A stretch of DNA of 64,000 nucleotides from AP-15 sp963796155 (GCA_963796155.1 CAWCKT010000038.1:1-64000); one strand, 5' to 3'; shown: positions 26,579-35,517, numbered from the stretch's first letter. Notes: generated by a model from the letters alone, not told the origin. Program-made: numbers and translations.

Positions 26579-27292
26579 ATGTTCCTACGGGAAGTACGAT
26601 TGAGCTTGCTGGCAATCGCTCTTGGAACAGCGGCTCTTGCCACCGGCCAGTCTGCGCGCGCCGAAATACTTGATCTTGGGAGCACCTATACGGTCGAAAT
26701 GACAAATGGCCCAACCGGTGATTTCGGGGCAACACCCACGCTGACCACGTCGCCACAAAGCATCGACAGTGGCGCACTCTCGATCGCCGTGGCGATCACA
26801 CCAATCAGTTCGACCAGCGAGTTTGTCGAGTTTGATCTCACCACGATCGGCGGTTCGACCAGCGGCGGCCCGCTCGCGCAAGTTCTAAGCAACGATTGGG
26901 AACTGCTGATCGAAAACGTTGCGCTCACCGTTCCCGCGATCGAGTCGAACTACTATATCTATTGGACGACCAACGGCACGCCCGCGGAGCCGATCACCGC
27001 GGGTTCCGGCTTTGGCGTCGAACTCGACCCGAATCCCAGCAACAGTGCCGCCGGGAAAGACGTTTTCAACTTTGTCGGTGCCGCACCATTCGGCCCTACG
27101 ACTTCGGCCGCTATCGAGGTTTTCAGCGACCCATACGACTTCATGAACACTCTTGGCGTTGATACGAGCACGGCGAACGGGCTTGTTTTCGGCGTGCAGC
27201 TTACCGAGGCAGTGCCGGAGCCTGGAAGTCTCGCCCTGTTTGGCACCGCACTTCTCGGGTTCGGCTGGTTTCGGCGGCGTCGGGGCGCATAA
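26579..27292 (+). CDS. PEP-CTERM sorting-domain protein (237 aa)
   Basis: The protein has an N-terminal signal peptide (LLAIALGTAALATGQSARAE). A serine/threonine-rich beta-type ectodomain follows, rich in TT, SS and GST. The C-terminal sorting signal is VPEPGSLALFGTALLGFGWF followed by RRRRGA. The PEP motif, hydrophobic helix and arginine cluster are the substrate features of exosortase EpsH/XrtA-type enzymes. No exosortase gene is in the window. The gene has its own sigma-54 promoter and upstream sites. The ectodomain is not recognised. Confidence 0.92.
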   Translation: MFLREVRLSLLAIALGTAALATGQSARAEILDLGSTYTVEMTNGPTGDFGATPTLTTSPQSIDSGALSIAVAITPISSTSEFVEFDLTTIGGSTSGGPLAQVLSNDWELLIENVALTVPAIESNYYIYWTTNGTPAEPITAGSGFGVELDPNPSNSAAGKDVFNFVGAAPFGPTTSAAIEVFSDPYDFMNTLGVDTSTANGLVFGVQLTEAVPEPGSLALFGTALLGFGWFRRRRGA

Positions 27293-27393
27293 GGTTTCTC
27301 TTCGCGCGGGTCTACTCAATGCGGCGAGGGAGCAACGGAAACAGCTACTTTGGCTTTAACCGAGCAGCTTACGACGATTGATAAACCGGGTCG

Positions 27394-27852
27394 TCAGTAG
27401 CCGCCGCCGAGCTTGGTGTGGTCCCAGCTAATGACTTTTTGCGGGGTGATCTTGAGCACCACTCGTTTGGGTGCGCTGTCGGCCGATCCGCGCGGCCGCG
27501 TCGGCGTAGCGCCCCGAAACTCGGCCATTGCGGCAAATGCCGCCCTGACCGTGTCGGCGCCCTCGATGATCTCGCAGTGACCGCGCACCATGACCCCGCG
27601 CAGCTCGGCATATGCATTGCCGGACTCGATCATCAGGGCGACCTTGGGGTTGCGCCGGATGTTCAGGACCTTCTGCGCCTTGGCGTACGAGGTCATATAG
27701 AAGGCGCCGTCCTTGGCGAAATAATTCATCGCCACGACGTGGGGGAACCCGTCCTTGTCGAGCGTCGCGAGTGCCGCCTTGCGATGTTCGCGAAAGAAAG
27801 TCGCCTGTTCGTCGGGACGGAGTTGGATCTGCCGGCGCCGGTTCATCGGCAT
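27394..27852 (-). CDS. Pyridoxamine 5'-phosphate oxidase-like (PPOX/F420 type) protein (152 aa)
   Basis: A split-barrel flavin/F420-binding protein. REHRKAALATLDKDGFPHVV, MTSYAKAQKVLNIRRNPKVA and RGVMVRGHCEIIEG follow the order of PPOX-class F420-dependent enzymes. The C-terminal KRVVLKITPQKVISWDHTKLG is also typical. It probably reduces or oxidises a small molecule; the cofactor cannot be assigned. It is divergent from the GST gene. Confidence 0.87.
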   Translation of the reverse strand: MPMNRRRQIQLRPDEQATFFREHRKAALATLDKDGFPHVVAMNYFAKDGAFYMTSYAKAQKVLNIRRNPKVALMIESGNAYAELRGVMVRGHCEIIEGADTVRAAFAAMAEFRGATPTRPRGSADSAPKRVVLKITPQKVISWDHTKLGGGY

Positions 27853-27956
27853 CCGTTCTACGCATTCGGCGAGGGCTCCGCAACGCTTCCGCCCTTCGCG
27901 GGAAATTCCTAATATCGGCCGACACGCGTCTTCCCCGGCAACCGGAGACCCCTGGC

Positions 27957-28655
27957 ATGCTCGAAGTCTGGACCTGGCCGACCCCCAATGGCCACAAGGT
28001 GCATATCGCGCTCGAAGAGCTCGGCCTGCAATACAAGGTGATCCCGATCGACATCGGCGCCGGCGACCAGTTCAAGCCGGAGTTCCTCAAGATCAACCCC
28101 AATCACCGGATCCCGGCGATCGTCGACCCCGACGGCCCGGGCGGCAAGCCCTTCACCCTGTTCGAGTCGGCGGCGATCCTGATCTACCTGTCGGAAAGAA
28201 ACGGCGGCAGGCTGATCCCGAAGGACCCGATCGGGCGCTACAAATGCCTCGAATGGATGATGTTCCAGATGGGCGGCGTCGGGCCGATGTTCGGTCAATG
28301 GAACCACTTTGCCAGCTACGCCGTCGAAAAGATCCCCTACGCGATCGAGCGCTATACCAACGAGGTTAAGCGCCTGCATCGGGTACTCGAGCATCGCCTG
28401 GCGGAGTCGCGCTGGCTCGCCGGTGACGAGTACAGCATGGCCGACATCATCACCTTCCCGTGGATCCGCGGTGCGGAGCAGCGCAACATCGACCTCGCCG
28501 ACTACCCGTCCGTCAAACGCTGGCACGACGAAATGGCGGCGCGGCCGGCGGTGCAGCGCGGGGTCGCCGTGCTGGCCGACAAGTCGTGGCGCGGTCCGGT
28601 TACAGACGCCGAGCGCGAGAATTATTTCGGCGCGACGCAATTCGCGGCGCGCTGA
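27957..28655 (+). CDS. Glutathione S-transferase, YghU/YfcG-like (232 aa)
   Basis: The N-terminal thioredoxin-like domain has WTWPTPNGHKVHIALEELG, with the threonine/asparagine used by Nu-class GSTs, and FTLFESAAILIYLSE (ES glutathione-binding motif). KINPNHRIPAIVD supplies the cis-proline. The helical domain carries SRWLAGDEYSMADIITFPW. Nu-class enzymes reduce disulfides and peroxides. The length is normal. Confidence 0.92.
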   Translation: MLEVWTWPTPNGHKVHIALEELGLQYKVIPIDIGAGDQFKPEFLKINPNHRIPAIVDPDGPGGKPFTLFESAAILIYLSERNGGRLIPKDPIGRYKCLEWMMFQMGGVGPMFGQWNHFASYAVEKIPYAIERYTNEVKRLHRVLEHRLAESRWLAGDEYSMADIITFPWIRGAEQRNIDLADYPSVKRWHDEMAARPAVQRGVAVLADKSWRGPVTDAERENYFGATQFAAR

Positions 28656-28672
28656 CGCGCACTGCCGTCACG

Positions 28673-30352
28673 TCAAGCCTGCGCGATCCCGCCCCACAGC
28701 AGGCGCGCGTCGCGGCCAGGGTCGTTCTCGACGTGGCAGGCCGTGTCGAGAACCATCGTCGCACGGTCGGCGAGCGTGTAGGCCGGCCAGTGCGGGATCG
28801 CGGCGTTGTCCGGGTTCCCGTTGCGGGCGAATGCTGCCCAAGTAGCGGACATCGCATCACCCAGCTGTTGGGCGCCAGGAAAACCGGCGCTGGTATCGGC
28901 GGCATCGACAGTGTCGAAGGTGAACGGCAGATCGATCGCATGATGCGATTTGAGCCGGGCGCCGAAGACCGGCGTCTCCCAGTCGAACGCGTAGAAATAG
29001 ACCGGCGCGCGGTTTCGCGCGACTTTGCGCTCGGCCAGCATGACCGAGCGGATCCAGAAATTCCCCGCGGTCGAGGCGGCGATCAATAGTTCCGCCGGGC
29101 TCGCCTTTGGATCACGGGCCCGGTAGAAGTCGAGGACGCGGTCGGTGCCGGGCCCGGCGATACGCGCCACGCGGGTTTTCAGCTCCACCTCGGTCAACGT
29201 TCCGTTCCACACCTTGTCGTCGCCCACCAGGAACAGGGACGCCTCGTCGTTGGTGTTGCCGATCACCAGCGGGATGTCGTCGGAGACAGCGGGTGCCGCC
29301 GGGTCGAAGGGCTGCTGCGGAAGATCGGCGCCGTCCACCACCGGCCCGAAAACATACCGGTCGAGCAGCGGCCAGGCGCTCGGTCCCACGGCCTCCCGGG
29401 CCGGCGCCAACGCCGCGATCAGCGTTTTTACCGGGACGGCCTGCAGCCGGTCGCACTCGTTCCTGCCGAGCCCCAGCTCCATGAGCACCGCTTCGGCCAG
29501 CGCGTTGGCGCGTTCGCGCGTCGACAACCGGATGGCGGCGCCGCTCTGGATGATCGCGCGGTGAAAGAGGCCTTGAGCCGCCGGCATCGCGAGAAGTGTG
29601 CTGACCTTTCCGCCGCCGCCGGATTGTCCGAAGATCGTGACATTGCCGGGATCGCCGCCGAACCGCTCGATGTTGTCGTGCACCCAGCGCAGCGCGGCCA
29701 CGAGATCGAGGATTCCGGCGTTGCCCGAATGCGCATAGGCCTCTCCGCCGATATCGGCGAGATGCAGGAAGCCGAAGACGTTGAGCCGATGGTTGACCCC
29801 GACGACGACCACGTCGCCGCGCCGCGCCAGATTGGTTCCATCGTAGACGAGACGGTTGGCGGAGCCGTAGGCCATTCCGCCGCCGTGCAGCCACACCATG
29901 ACCGGGCGCTTCGCCCTGCTGTCCAGGCCCGGCGTCCACAGATTCAACATCAGGCAGTCCTCCCCGGTCGGCGTCGTGTCGGGGGGCCCGAGCAAAGTCT
30001 TGATCTCGGCGCGCCGGGGCGTGGTCGATGGCCATTGCGGCGCATGCCCAGCATAGGCGACGGCATCCCGGACCCCGCTCCAGGGCTCGGGCGGGCGCGG
30101 GGCCATAAAGCGGTTCGACCCGGCGGTCGATGCACCGTATGGAACGCCTTTGAAAGCCAGTGCGCCCGCGCCGGAGACCCCGCGAATTTTTCCTGATGTC
30201 GTCTCGACGATCGGGTCACCGTCGGCGAAGGTGGGCCGGCCGCCGAACATCAGCACCGCCACGGCGGCGGCGGATTTCGACGCGCGCGCAAGGACCGAGC
30301 GGCGGTCGACCCCGCCGGATCGGGGCTTCCGGTCTCGCGGATTTTCGGCCAT
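28673..30352 (-). CDS. Tat-exported type B carboxylesterase (559 aa)
   Basis: This is an alpha/beta-hydrolase of the carboxylesterase/cholinesterase (type B) family. The nucleophile elbow is IFGQSGGGGK (G-x-S-x-G), the oxyanion loop is WLHGGGMAYGS, the acid lies near NTNDEASLF, and the histidine is in KSHHAIDLPF. The N-terminus has a twin-arginine signal (VDRRSVLARASKSAAAVAVL), so export in folded form is expected. EDCLMLNLWTP is the family signature. Confidence 0.93.
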   Translation of the reverse strand: MAENPRDRKPRSGGVDRRSVLARASKSAAAVAVLMFGGRPTFADGDPIVETTSGKIRGVSGAGALAFKGVPYGASTAGSNRFMAPRPPEPWSGVRDAVAYAGHAPQWPSTTPRRAEIKTLLGPPDTTPTGEDCLMLNLWTPGLDSRAKRPVMVWLHGGGMAYGSANRLVYDGTNLARRGDVVVVGVNHRLNVFGFLHLADIGGEAYAHSGNAGILDLVAALRWVHDNIERFGGDPGNVTIFGQSGGGGKVSTLLAMPAAQGLFHRAIIQSGAAIRLSTRERANALAEAVLMELGLGRNECDRLQAVPVKTLIAALAPAREAVGPSAWPLLDRYVFGPVVDGADLPQQPFDPAAPAVSDDIPLVIGNTNDEASLFLVGDDKVWNGTLTEVELKTRVARIAGPGTDRVLDFYRARDPKASPAELLIAASTAGNFWIRSVMLAERKVARNRAPVYFYAFDWETPVFGARLKSHHAIDLPFTFDTVDAADTSAGFPGAQQLGDAMSATWAAFARNGNPDNAAIPHWPAYTLADRATMVLDTACHVENDPGRDARLLWGGIAQA

Positions 30353-30483
30353 TTCCCTCCCCTCGACGATCGCGGCGGCTGTGCCGCGTCGGTTTTATTG
30401 TCGACCGGCTCATCGCTAGGCACAATCCCGGCCGTAGACGCCGCCCGCGGATCGAGCCGAGACGACCACCGGGGATGGGCTCG

Positions 30484-30942
30484 TCAATCCCGGTGATAGG
30501 GGTGGCCGGCAAGGATCTGCTGCGCGCGGTAGAGCTGCTCGAGCAGCATGCCGCGAACCAGCAGGTGCGGCCAGGTCATCGCGCCGAGCGACAATATTGC
30601 GTCGGCGCGGTCGAGGACCGCGGGGGCGAGACCATCGGCGCCGCCGATCGCGAAGGCGAGTTCGGCCACACCCTGCTCGCGCCACGCCGCGAGCCGGTCG
30701 GCGAGACCACGGCTCGACCACGGCGCGCCACGCTCGTCGAGGGCGACGAGGCGCGCTCCGGCCGGCAGCGCTGCGAGGATCAGCTGGGCCTCGCGCGCCT
30801 TCACCGCCGCCGCGGGCAAGCGCTGGCGCACCTCGAGCTCGACAATCGCGACGGGCGGGAGGATGCGCGCGGCGTATAGCTCCTGCAGCTCGGCCAACGG
30901 CCCCTTGCGCAGCTTGCCGATGGCGAGAAGGCGGGTGCGGAT
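30484..30942 (-). CDS. rlmH: 23S rRNA (pseudouridine1915-N3)-methyltransferase RlmH (152 aa)
   Basis: This is a SPOUT methyltransferase acting on helix 69 of 23S rRNA. The SAM-binding knot is seen as FAIGGADGLAPAVLDRADAI, SLGAMTWPHLLVRGMLLEQL and the C-terminal HPYHRD. The N-terminal strand (RTRLLAIGKLRKGPLAELQ) matches the family when read from 30942. The codon at the expected start is ATC, and no ATG, GTG or TTG occurs between the upstream stop and that point. A TTG at 30897 would delete the first strand. Either ATC is used or the base is an error. Confidence 0.87.
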   Translation of the reverse strand: MRTRLLAIGKLRKGPLAELQELYAARILPPVAIVELEVRQRLPAAAVKAREAQLILAALPAGARLVALDERGAPWSSRGLADRLAAWREQGVAELAFAIGGADGLAPAVLDRADAILSLGAMTWPHLLVRGMLLEQLYRAQQILAGHPYHRD

Positions 30943-30957
30943 GGGCGGGGTCCCGGA

Positions 30958-31950
30958 CTACTGCCGCGCCGCCTCGCTGTCGGGTAGCGCTTCCCCCCAC
31001 ATCTTTTCGAGATTGTAGTAGGCACGGACCTCCGGCCGGAACAGATGCACGATCACGTCGCTTGCGTCGATCAGTACCCAGTCGCCCTGCGTCTTGCCCT
31101 CGACCGAGATCCGCATCCGCCGCGACAGCGCTTCTTCGAGGTGCTCAGCCAATGCCAGCACTTGGCGGGTCGAGCGGCCGCTGGCGATCACCATCTGATC
31201 GGCGATCGTCGTCTTGCCGGCGAGCTCGATCGTGACAACGTCCTCGGCCTTGCCGTCCTCGAGCGTGCTCAATATGAGCTCCAGCAACTCGGCGGGTTGC
31301 GGCGCCGGCGGGCGTGGGAGCGTGCGGGTGCGGGGAGTGAAGGGGGCGATCGTGGCCAAGTCGGGTCTCTGCTCCGTAAAGGTAGGGGACAAAATGCTTC
31401 GCCGCTCGGAACGGATCCGGGTGGCAGAGCGGGTGTCGAGCCGGGTGTGGAAGAACACCCAGGCCGGCGGCGTCATTTCCGCCAGCCGGCGCGCCGCCGA
31501 TATCGGCACGCGCTGCCGGGCAAAGCGTCTCGCGGCGAGGCCAGCGAGCGCCTTCAGAGAATAGGAGGGGCGATCGAACACGGCAATCGGGACCGTGCGA
31601 AAGATCTCGCTCCACCGCTCCCAGCGGCGCAGCTGCACGAGGTTATCCGCACCCATCAGCCAGACAAAACGCAGCCGCGGATATCGGCCGCGCAACGCCT
31701 TTAAGGTGTCGGCGGTGTAGTACGAACCCGCGAGCCGGCTTTCGAGATCGCTGACGACGATGCGCTTGTGCCCAGCGGCAATCCGCCTGGCCTGCTCACG
31801 CCGAACCGCGAAGGGCGCCATGCCGGAGACCGGCTTCAATGGGTTCTGCGGCGAGACGAGCCACCACACCTCGTCGAGATCGAGGTGCTCGAGGGCCAGC
31901 AGGCTCAAATGCAGATGACCGCCATGGGCCGGGTTGAACGAGCCGCCCAA
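30958..31950 (-). CDS. NadD-RsfS fusion: nicotinate-nucleotide adenylyltransferase + ribosomal silencing factor (330 aa)
   Basis: Residues 1-185 are NadD: GGSFNPAHGGHLHLS is the nucleotidyltransferase HxGH-type motif and FVWLMGADNLVQLRRW is diagnostic; the domain ends at FFHTRLDTRSATRIR. Residues about 215-330 are RsfS/YbeB: LILSTLEDGKAEDVVTIEL, DQMVIASGRSTRQVLALAE, GDWVLIDASDVIVHLFRPE and YYNLEKMW. They are separated by a proline-rich linker (TRTLPRPPAPQPAELLE). Both are normally separate adjacent genes. The start is unclear: the TTG at 31950 omits the usual RIGLL strand, which lies in frame just upstream without an ATG or GTG. Confidence 0.87.
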   Translation of the reverse strand: MGGSFNPAHGGHLHLSLLALEHLDLDEVWWLVSPQNPLKPVSGMAPFAVRREQARRIAAGHKRIVVSDLESRLAGSYYTADTLKALRGRYPRLRFVWLMGADNLVQLRRWERWSEIFRTVPIAVFDRPSYSLKALAGLAARRFARQRVPISAARRLAEMTPPAWVFFHTRLDTRSATRIRSERRSILSPTFTEQRPDLATIAPFTPRTRTLPRPPAPQPAELLELILSTLEDGKAEDVVTIELAGKTTIADQMVIASGRSTRQVLALAEHLEEALSRRMRISVEGKTQGDWVLIDASDVIVHLFRPEVRAYYNLEKMWGEALPDSEAARQ

Positions 31951-31988
31951 CAGCCCGATGCGGCGATGCCGTCCCTGGCTGAGCCCGC

Positions 31989-33281
31989 TCAGGGGCGCAC
32001 CTGCCCGCTGCCGCGCACGAGGTATTTGTAGGTCGTCAGCTCGGCGGCGCCGACCGGCCCGCGCGGCGGCAGTCTTTGGGTCGAGATGCCGATCTCAGCA
32101 CCCATGCCGAATTCGCCGCCATCGGCAAATTGGGTCGAGGCGTTGACCAGGACGATCGCGCTGTCGACCTCGCGTAGGAAGCGCTCCGCGATGGACGGGT
32201 CCTCGGTAACGATCGCATCGGTGTGGTGCGAGCCAAAGCGCTCGATATGCGCGATCGCCTCGCCGACGCCGTCGACAACGCGGATCGCCAGGATCGCGTC
32301 GAGGTATTCGGTGCGCCAATCCTGCTCGGTCGCCGAGCCGACCGCGCCGTCGAGTGCGAGGACTTCGGGGTCGCCGCGCAAATCGCAGCCGGCGGCGCGC
32401 AGATCGGCGAGGATCGGCGGCAGGACGGTCGCCACGACCTTGCGGTCGACGAGCAGGGTCTCGGTGGCGCCGCAGACCGACACCCGCCGCATCTTGGCGT
32501 TGAGCACGATCTCTCGGGCTTTCTCCGGGTCGGCCGCACCGTCGACATAGGTGTGGCACAGCCCTTCGAGATGGGCGATCACCGGAATGCGGCTCTCGCG
32601 CTGGACACGCTCGATCAGCGACGAGCCGCCTCGCGGCACGATGATGTCGATGACCCCGTTCATCGCGAGCATCAGCCCGACCGCCGCACGGTCGCGCGTC
32701 GGCACCAGCTGGATCGCGTCCTCGGGCAGGCCGGCGCTGCGCAGCCCCCCGCGCAAGGCCGCGACCAGTGCACGCGACGAATGGAAGCTCTCCGACCCGC
32801 CGCGCAGGATCGCGGCATTGCCGGATTTGAGTGCCAACCCGCCGGCGTCCGCGGTGACGTTGGGCCGGCTCTCGTAGATGATGCCGACGACGCCGAGCGG
32901 CACGGCGACCCGTTCGATCGCGAGCCCGTTCGGCCGCGTCCACTGGGCGAGCACGCGGCCGACCGGGTCGGGCAATGCCGCGATCGCTTCGAGCCCCGCG
33001 GCGATCGCCTCGAGCCGTTTCGGATCGAGTTCCAGGCGGTCGCGCAGCGCCGGGGTGAGACCCTCCGCCTCGGCGAGGTCGCTCGTGTTGGCGGCGAGGA
33101 TCTCGGCCGCTCGGTCGCGCACCGCCCGCGCGGCATCGCGCAGTGCCGCGACCTTGGCCTCGGCTGGGGCGAGGGCGAGGGCAGTCGCCGCAGCGCGGGC
33201 GCGCCGACCGATCTCGGCCATCGTCGCCGCCAGATCCGGCTCTGTTGTCGCAGGCCGCTCGCGTAGCAGGGTCTCGGTCAT
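31989..33281 (-). CDS. proA: Gamma-glutamyl phosphate reductase (430 aa)
   Basis: The second enzyme of proline synthesis, an aldehyde-dehydrogenase-fold NADPH reductase. VPLGVVGIIYESRPNVTADA, LALKSGNAAILRGGSES, the catalytic-cysteine region VIAHLEGLCHTYVD, RVSVCGATETLLVD and FADGGEFGMGAEIGISTQRL are all conserved. The length is normal. It overlaps proB by ATGA. Confidence 0.97.
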   Translation of the reverse strand: MTETLLRERPATTEPDLAATMAEIGRRARAAATALALAPAEAKVAALRDAARAVRDRAAEILAANTSDLAEAEGLTPALRDRLELDPKRLEAIAAGLEAIAALPDPVGRVLAQWTRPNGLAIERVAVPLGVVGIIYESRPNVTADAGGLALKSGNAAILRGGSESFHSSRALVAALRGGLRSAGLPEDAIQLVPTRDRAAVGLMLAMNGVIDIIVPRGGSSLIERVQRESRIPVIAHLEGLCHTYVDGAADPEKAREIVLNAKMRRVSVCGATETLLVDRKVVATVLPPILADLRAAGCDLRGDPEVLALDGAVGSATEQDWRTEYLDAILAIRVVDGVGEAIAHIERFGSHHTDAIVTEDPSIAERFLREVDSAIVLVNASTQFADGGEFGMGAEIGISTQRLPPRGPVGAAELTTYKYLVRGSGQVRP

Positions 33282-34480
33282 CCGCTTTCGGTCACCACCA
33301 GATCGTCGCGATGAATGATCTCATCGCGACCACGGTAGCCGAGGATGCCGGCAATTTCACCACTCTTGTAGCCGGCGATGCGCCTGATGTCGGCGCTCGA
33401 ATAGGCCGAGAGGCCGCGCCCGGCCTCGACTCCGGCGCGGGTGCGGATCACCACCGCGTCGCCGCGCTCGAAGACACCCTCGACCGCGACGACTCCGGCG
33501 GGCAGGAGGCTCTTGCCGCGCCGCAGCGCGCCGGCCGCACCATCGTCGACAGTCAAGCTGCCCGTCGGATTGACGGCCCCGGCGATCCACGCCTTGCGCG
33601 CCGTGCGCGGCTCCCCACGCGGCAGGAACAACGTCGCCCTAGCGCCCGCCTCGATCGCCGCGAGCGGGGAGCCCGCGCTCTTCCCTTGGGCGATCAGCAT
33701 ATGGCAGCCGGCACTGGTCGCGATGCGGGCGGCGGCGAGTTTCGTTACCATTCCGCCCGAGCTGTAGCCGGGTGCGGCTTCGCCGGCCATCGCCTCGATC
33801 TCGGGCCCGATCTCGCGTACCGTGGGCATGTGCCTGGCACCCGGGTGTTTGCGCGGATCGGCGGTGTAGAGCCCGTCGATGTCGGAGAGCAGCACCAGCA
33901 TATCGGCGCTCGTCATCTGGGCGACGCGCGCGGCGAGCCGGTCGTTGTCGCCAAAGCGGATCTCGGCGGTGGCGACGGTGTCGTTCTCGTTGACCACGGG
34001 CACCGCGCCGAGCGCCAGGAGCTGGGCAAAGGTGGCGCGCGCGTTCAGGTGGCGGCGGCGCTCCTCGGTGTCGTCCGGGGTCAACAGGATTTGTGCGACG
34101 GTGATGCCGTGGCGGGCGAGCGCCTCCTGGTAGGCGTGCGCGAGCCGGATCTGCCCGGTGGCGGCGGCGGCCTGCTTTTCCTCGAGCCGGAGACGGCGTC
34201 CGGCGAGCCCGAGATGGCGGCGGCCGACAGCGATAGCTCCGGACGAGACGAGGATCACCTCCTGGCCGCGGGCGCGGCAGCGCGCGACGTCGTCCGCGAG
34301 TGCCGCGAGCCACGGGCGGCGGATCTCGCCGCTTTCGGCAACCAGCAGCGACGAGCCGATCTTGACGATGAGCCGCCGCGCGCCCGCGAGCGCCTCAGCC
34401 GGGTTGGGGGCAATCGGAGCGTGAGCCCCCCGCCCGCAAGGCGGGCTGGAAGCCCGCGGTCCTGGAAGCGCGCTGGTCAT
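33278..34480 (-). CDS. proB: Glutamate 5-kinase with PUA domain (400 aa)
   Basis: The first enzyme of proline synthesis. RRLIVKIGSSLLVAESGEIR starts the amino-acid-kinase fold, with VILVSSGAIAVGRRHLGL, VVNENDTVATAEIRFGDNDR, LLSDIDGLYTADPRKHPGAR and GGMVTKLAAARIATSAGC following. A C-terminal PUA domain (KSLLPAGVVAVEGVFERGDA) is present. About 30 residues precede the usual N-terminus and are encoded by a REP-like palindrome. The ATG overlaps the obgE stop. Confidence 0.95.
   Translation of the reverse strand: MTSALPGPRASSPPCGRGAHAPIAPNPAEALAGARRLIVKIGSSLLVAESGEIRRPWLAALADDVARCRARGQEVILVSSGAIAVGRRHLGLAGRRLRLEEKQAAAATGQIRLAHAYQEALARHGITVAQILLTPDDTEERRRHLNARATFAQLLALGAVPVVNENDTVATAEIRFGDNDRLAARVAQMTSADMLVLLSDIDGLYTADPRKHPGARHMPTVREIGPEIEAMAGEAAPGYSSGGMVTKLAAARIATSAGCHMLIAQGKSAGSPLAAIEAGARATLFLPRGEPRTARKAWIAGAVNPTGSLTVDDGAAGALRRGKSLLPAGVVAVEGVFERGDAVVIRTRAGVEAGRGLSAYSSADIRRIAGYKSGEIAGILGYRGRDEIIHRDDLVVTESG
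34432..34457. repeat. Double palindrome inside the 5' end of proB
   Basis: GCCCGC-aag-GCGGGC is immediately followed, sharing its right arm, by GCGGGC-tggaa-GCCCGC. The element is read in frame as part of an extra N-terminal segment of ProB not found in the family. It looks like a REP-type unit that landed at the obgE-proB junction. Confidence 0.6.
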
Positions 34481-35517
34481 GCCGTGTCGGCGAGAGACCT
34501 GGTCTCCGCCCCGGCGTCATGCTTGGTGGCCGCAAGCGCGGAGAGCACCGCCTCGAGCGCCTGCGGCACGCCGGCGCCGGTCGCGCCCGACAGCGGCAGC
34601 ACCGGTGTGTCGGGCGCTGCGACGCGCCGCAGCCTGGCGCACTTCGCGCTCACCGCTTCGGGATCGATCGCGTCGATTTTGTTTAACCCAATGATCTCCG
34701 GCTTTTCGGCAAGACCGTGGCCGTAGCGCCCAAGCTCGGCGCGGATCGTGCGATAGGCGCCGGCAACGTCCTCGAGGGTGCTGTCGACGAGGTGGAGGAT
34801 CACCGCGCAGCGCTCGACATGGCCGAGAAAGCGGGTGCCGATCCCCGCACCCTCGCTTGCTCCCTCGATCAACCCGGGGAGGTCGGCCAGCACGAACTCC
34901 TCGTCATAGAGCTGCACGACCCCGAGCTGCGGCTTCAGGGTCGTGAACGGGTAGTCGGCGATCTTGGGTCTCGCGTGCGAGACCGCGGCGAGAAAGGTCG
35001 ACTTCCCGGCGTTGGGCAGGCCGACGAGACCGACATCGGCGATCAGCTTGAGGCGCAGCCACACCCAGGCCTCATGGCCGGGCCAGCCGGGATCGGCGCG
35101 GCGCGGCGCGCGATTGATCGAACTCTTGTAGTGCGCGTTGCCAAAGCCGCCGTCGCCGCCCCTCAGGAAGACGCGCCGCTGCCCCGGCCGGGTCAAGTCA
35201 GCAAGCACCTCCCGGTTCTCGGCATCCATGATCTGGGTCCCGACCGGGACGCGCAAGACGAGATCCTCGCCCCCGGCGCCGGTGCGCTGGCGCCCGGCGC
35301 CCGGTCGTCCGTCCGGTGCCCGAAAATGCTGCCGATAGCGGTAGTCGATCAGGGTGTTGAGATTGTCCGCCGCGGCAAAGACGATGTCGCCGCCCTTGCC
35401 GCCGTCGCCGCCGTCGGGCCCGCCGAACTCGATGAACTTCTCGCGGCGAAAGCTCGCCGCACCCCGCCCGCCGTCACCGCTCTTCAGATAGATCTTGCAC
35501 TGATCGAGGAACTGCAT
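34477..35517 (-). CDS. obgE: GTPase Obg/CgtA (346 aa)
   Basis: This is a ribosome-assembly and stress GTPase. The glycine-rich Obg fold is MQFLDQCKIYLKSGDGGRGA and IEFGGPDGGDGGKGGDIVF. The G domain has ADVGLVGLPNAGKSTFL (G1), DYPFTTLKPQLGVV (switch I/G2), FVLADLPGLIEGASEG (G3) and IIGLNKIDAID (G4). The ATG at 35517 is the conserved start; the longer frame upstream covers a REP-like repeat. Confidence 0.97.
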   Translation of the reverse strand: MQFLDQCKIYLKSGDGGRGAASFRREKFIEFGGPDGGDGGKGGDIVFAAADNLNTLIDYRYRQHFRAPDGRPGAGRQRTGAGGEDLVLRVPVGTQIMDAENREVLADLTRPGQRRVFLRGGDGGFGNAHYKSSINRAPRRADPGWPGHEAWVWLRLKLIADVGLVGLPNAGKSTFLAAVSHARPKIADYPFTTLKPQLGVVQLYDEEFVLADLPGLIEGASEGAGIGTRFLGHVERCAVILHLVDSTLEDVAGAYRTIRAELGRYGHGLAEKPEIIGLNKIDAIDPEAVSAKCARLRRVAAPDTPVLPLSGATGAGVPQALEAVLSALAATKHDAGAETRSLADTA

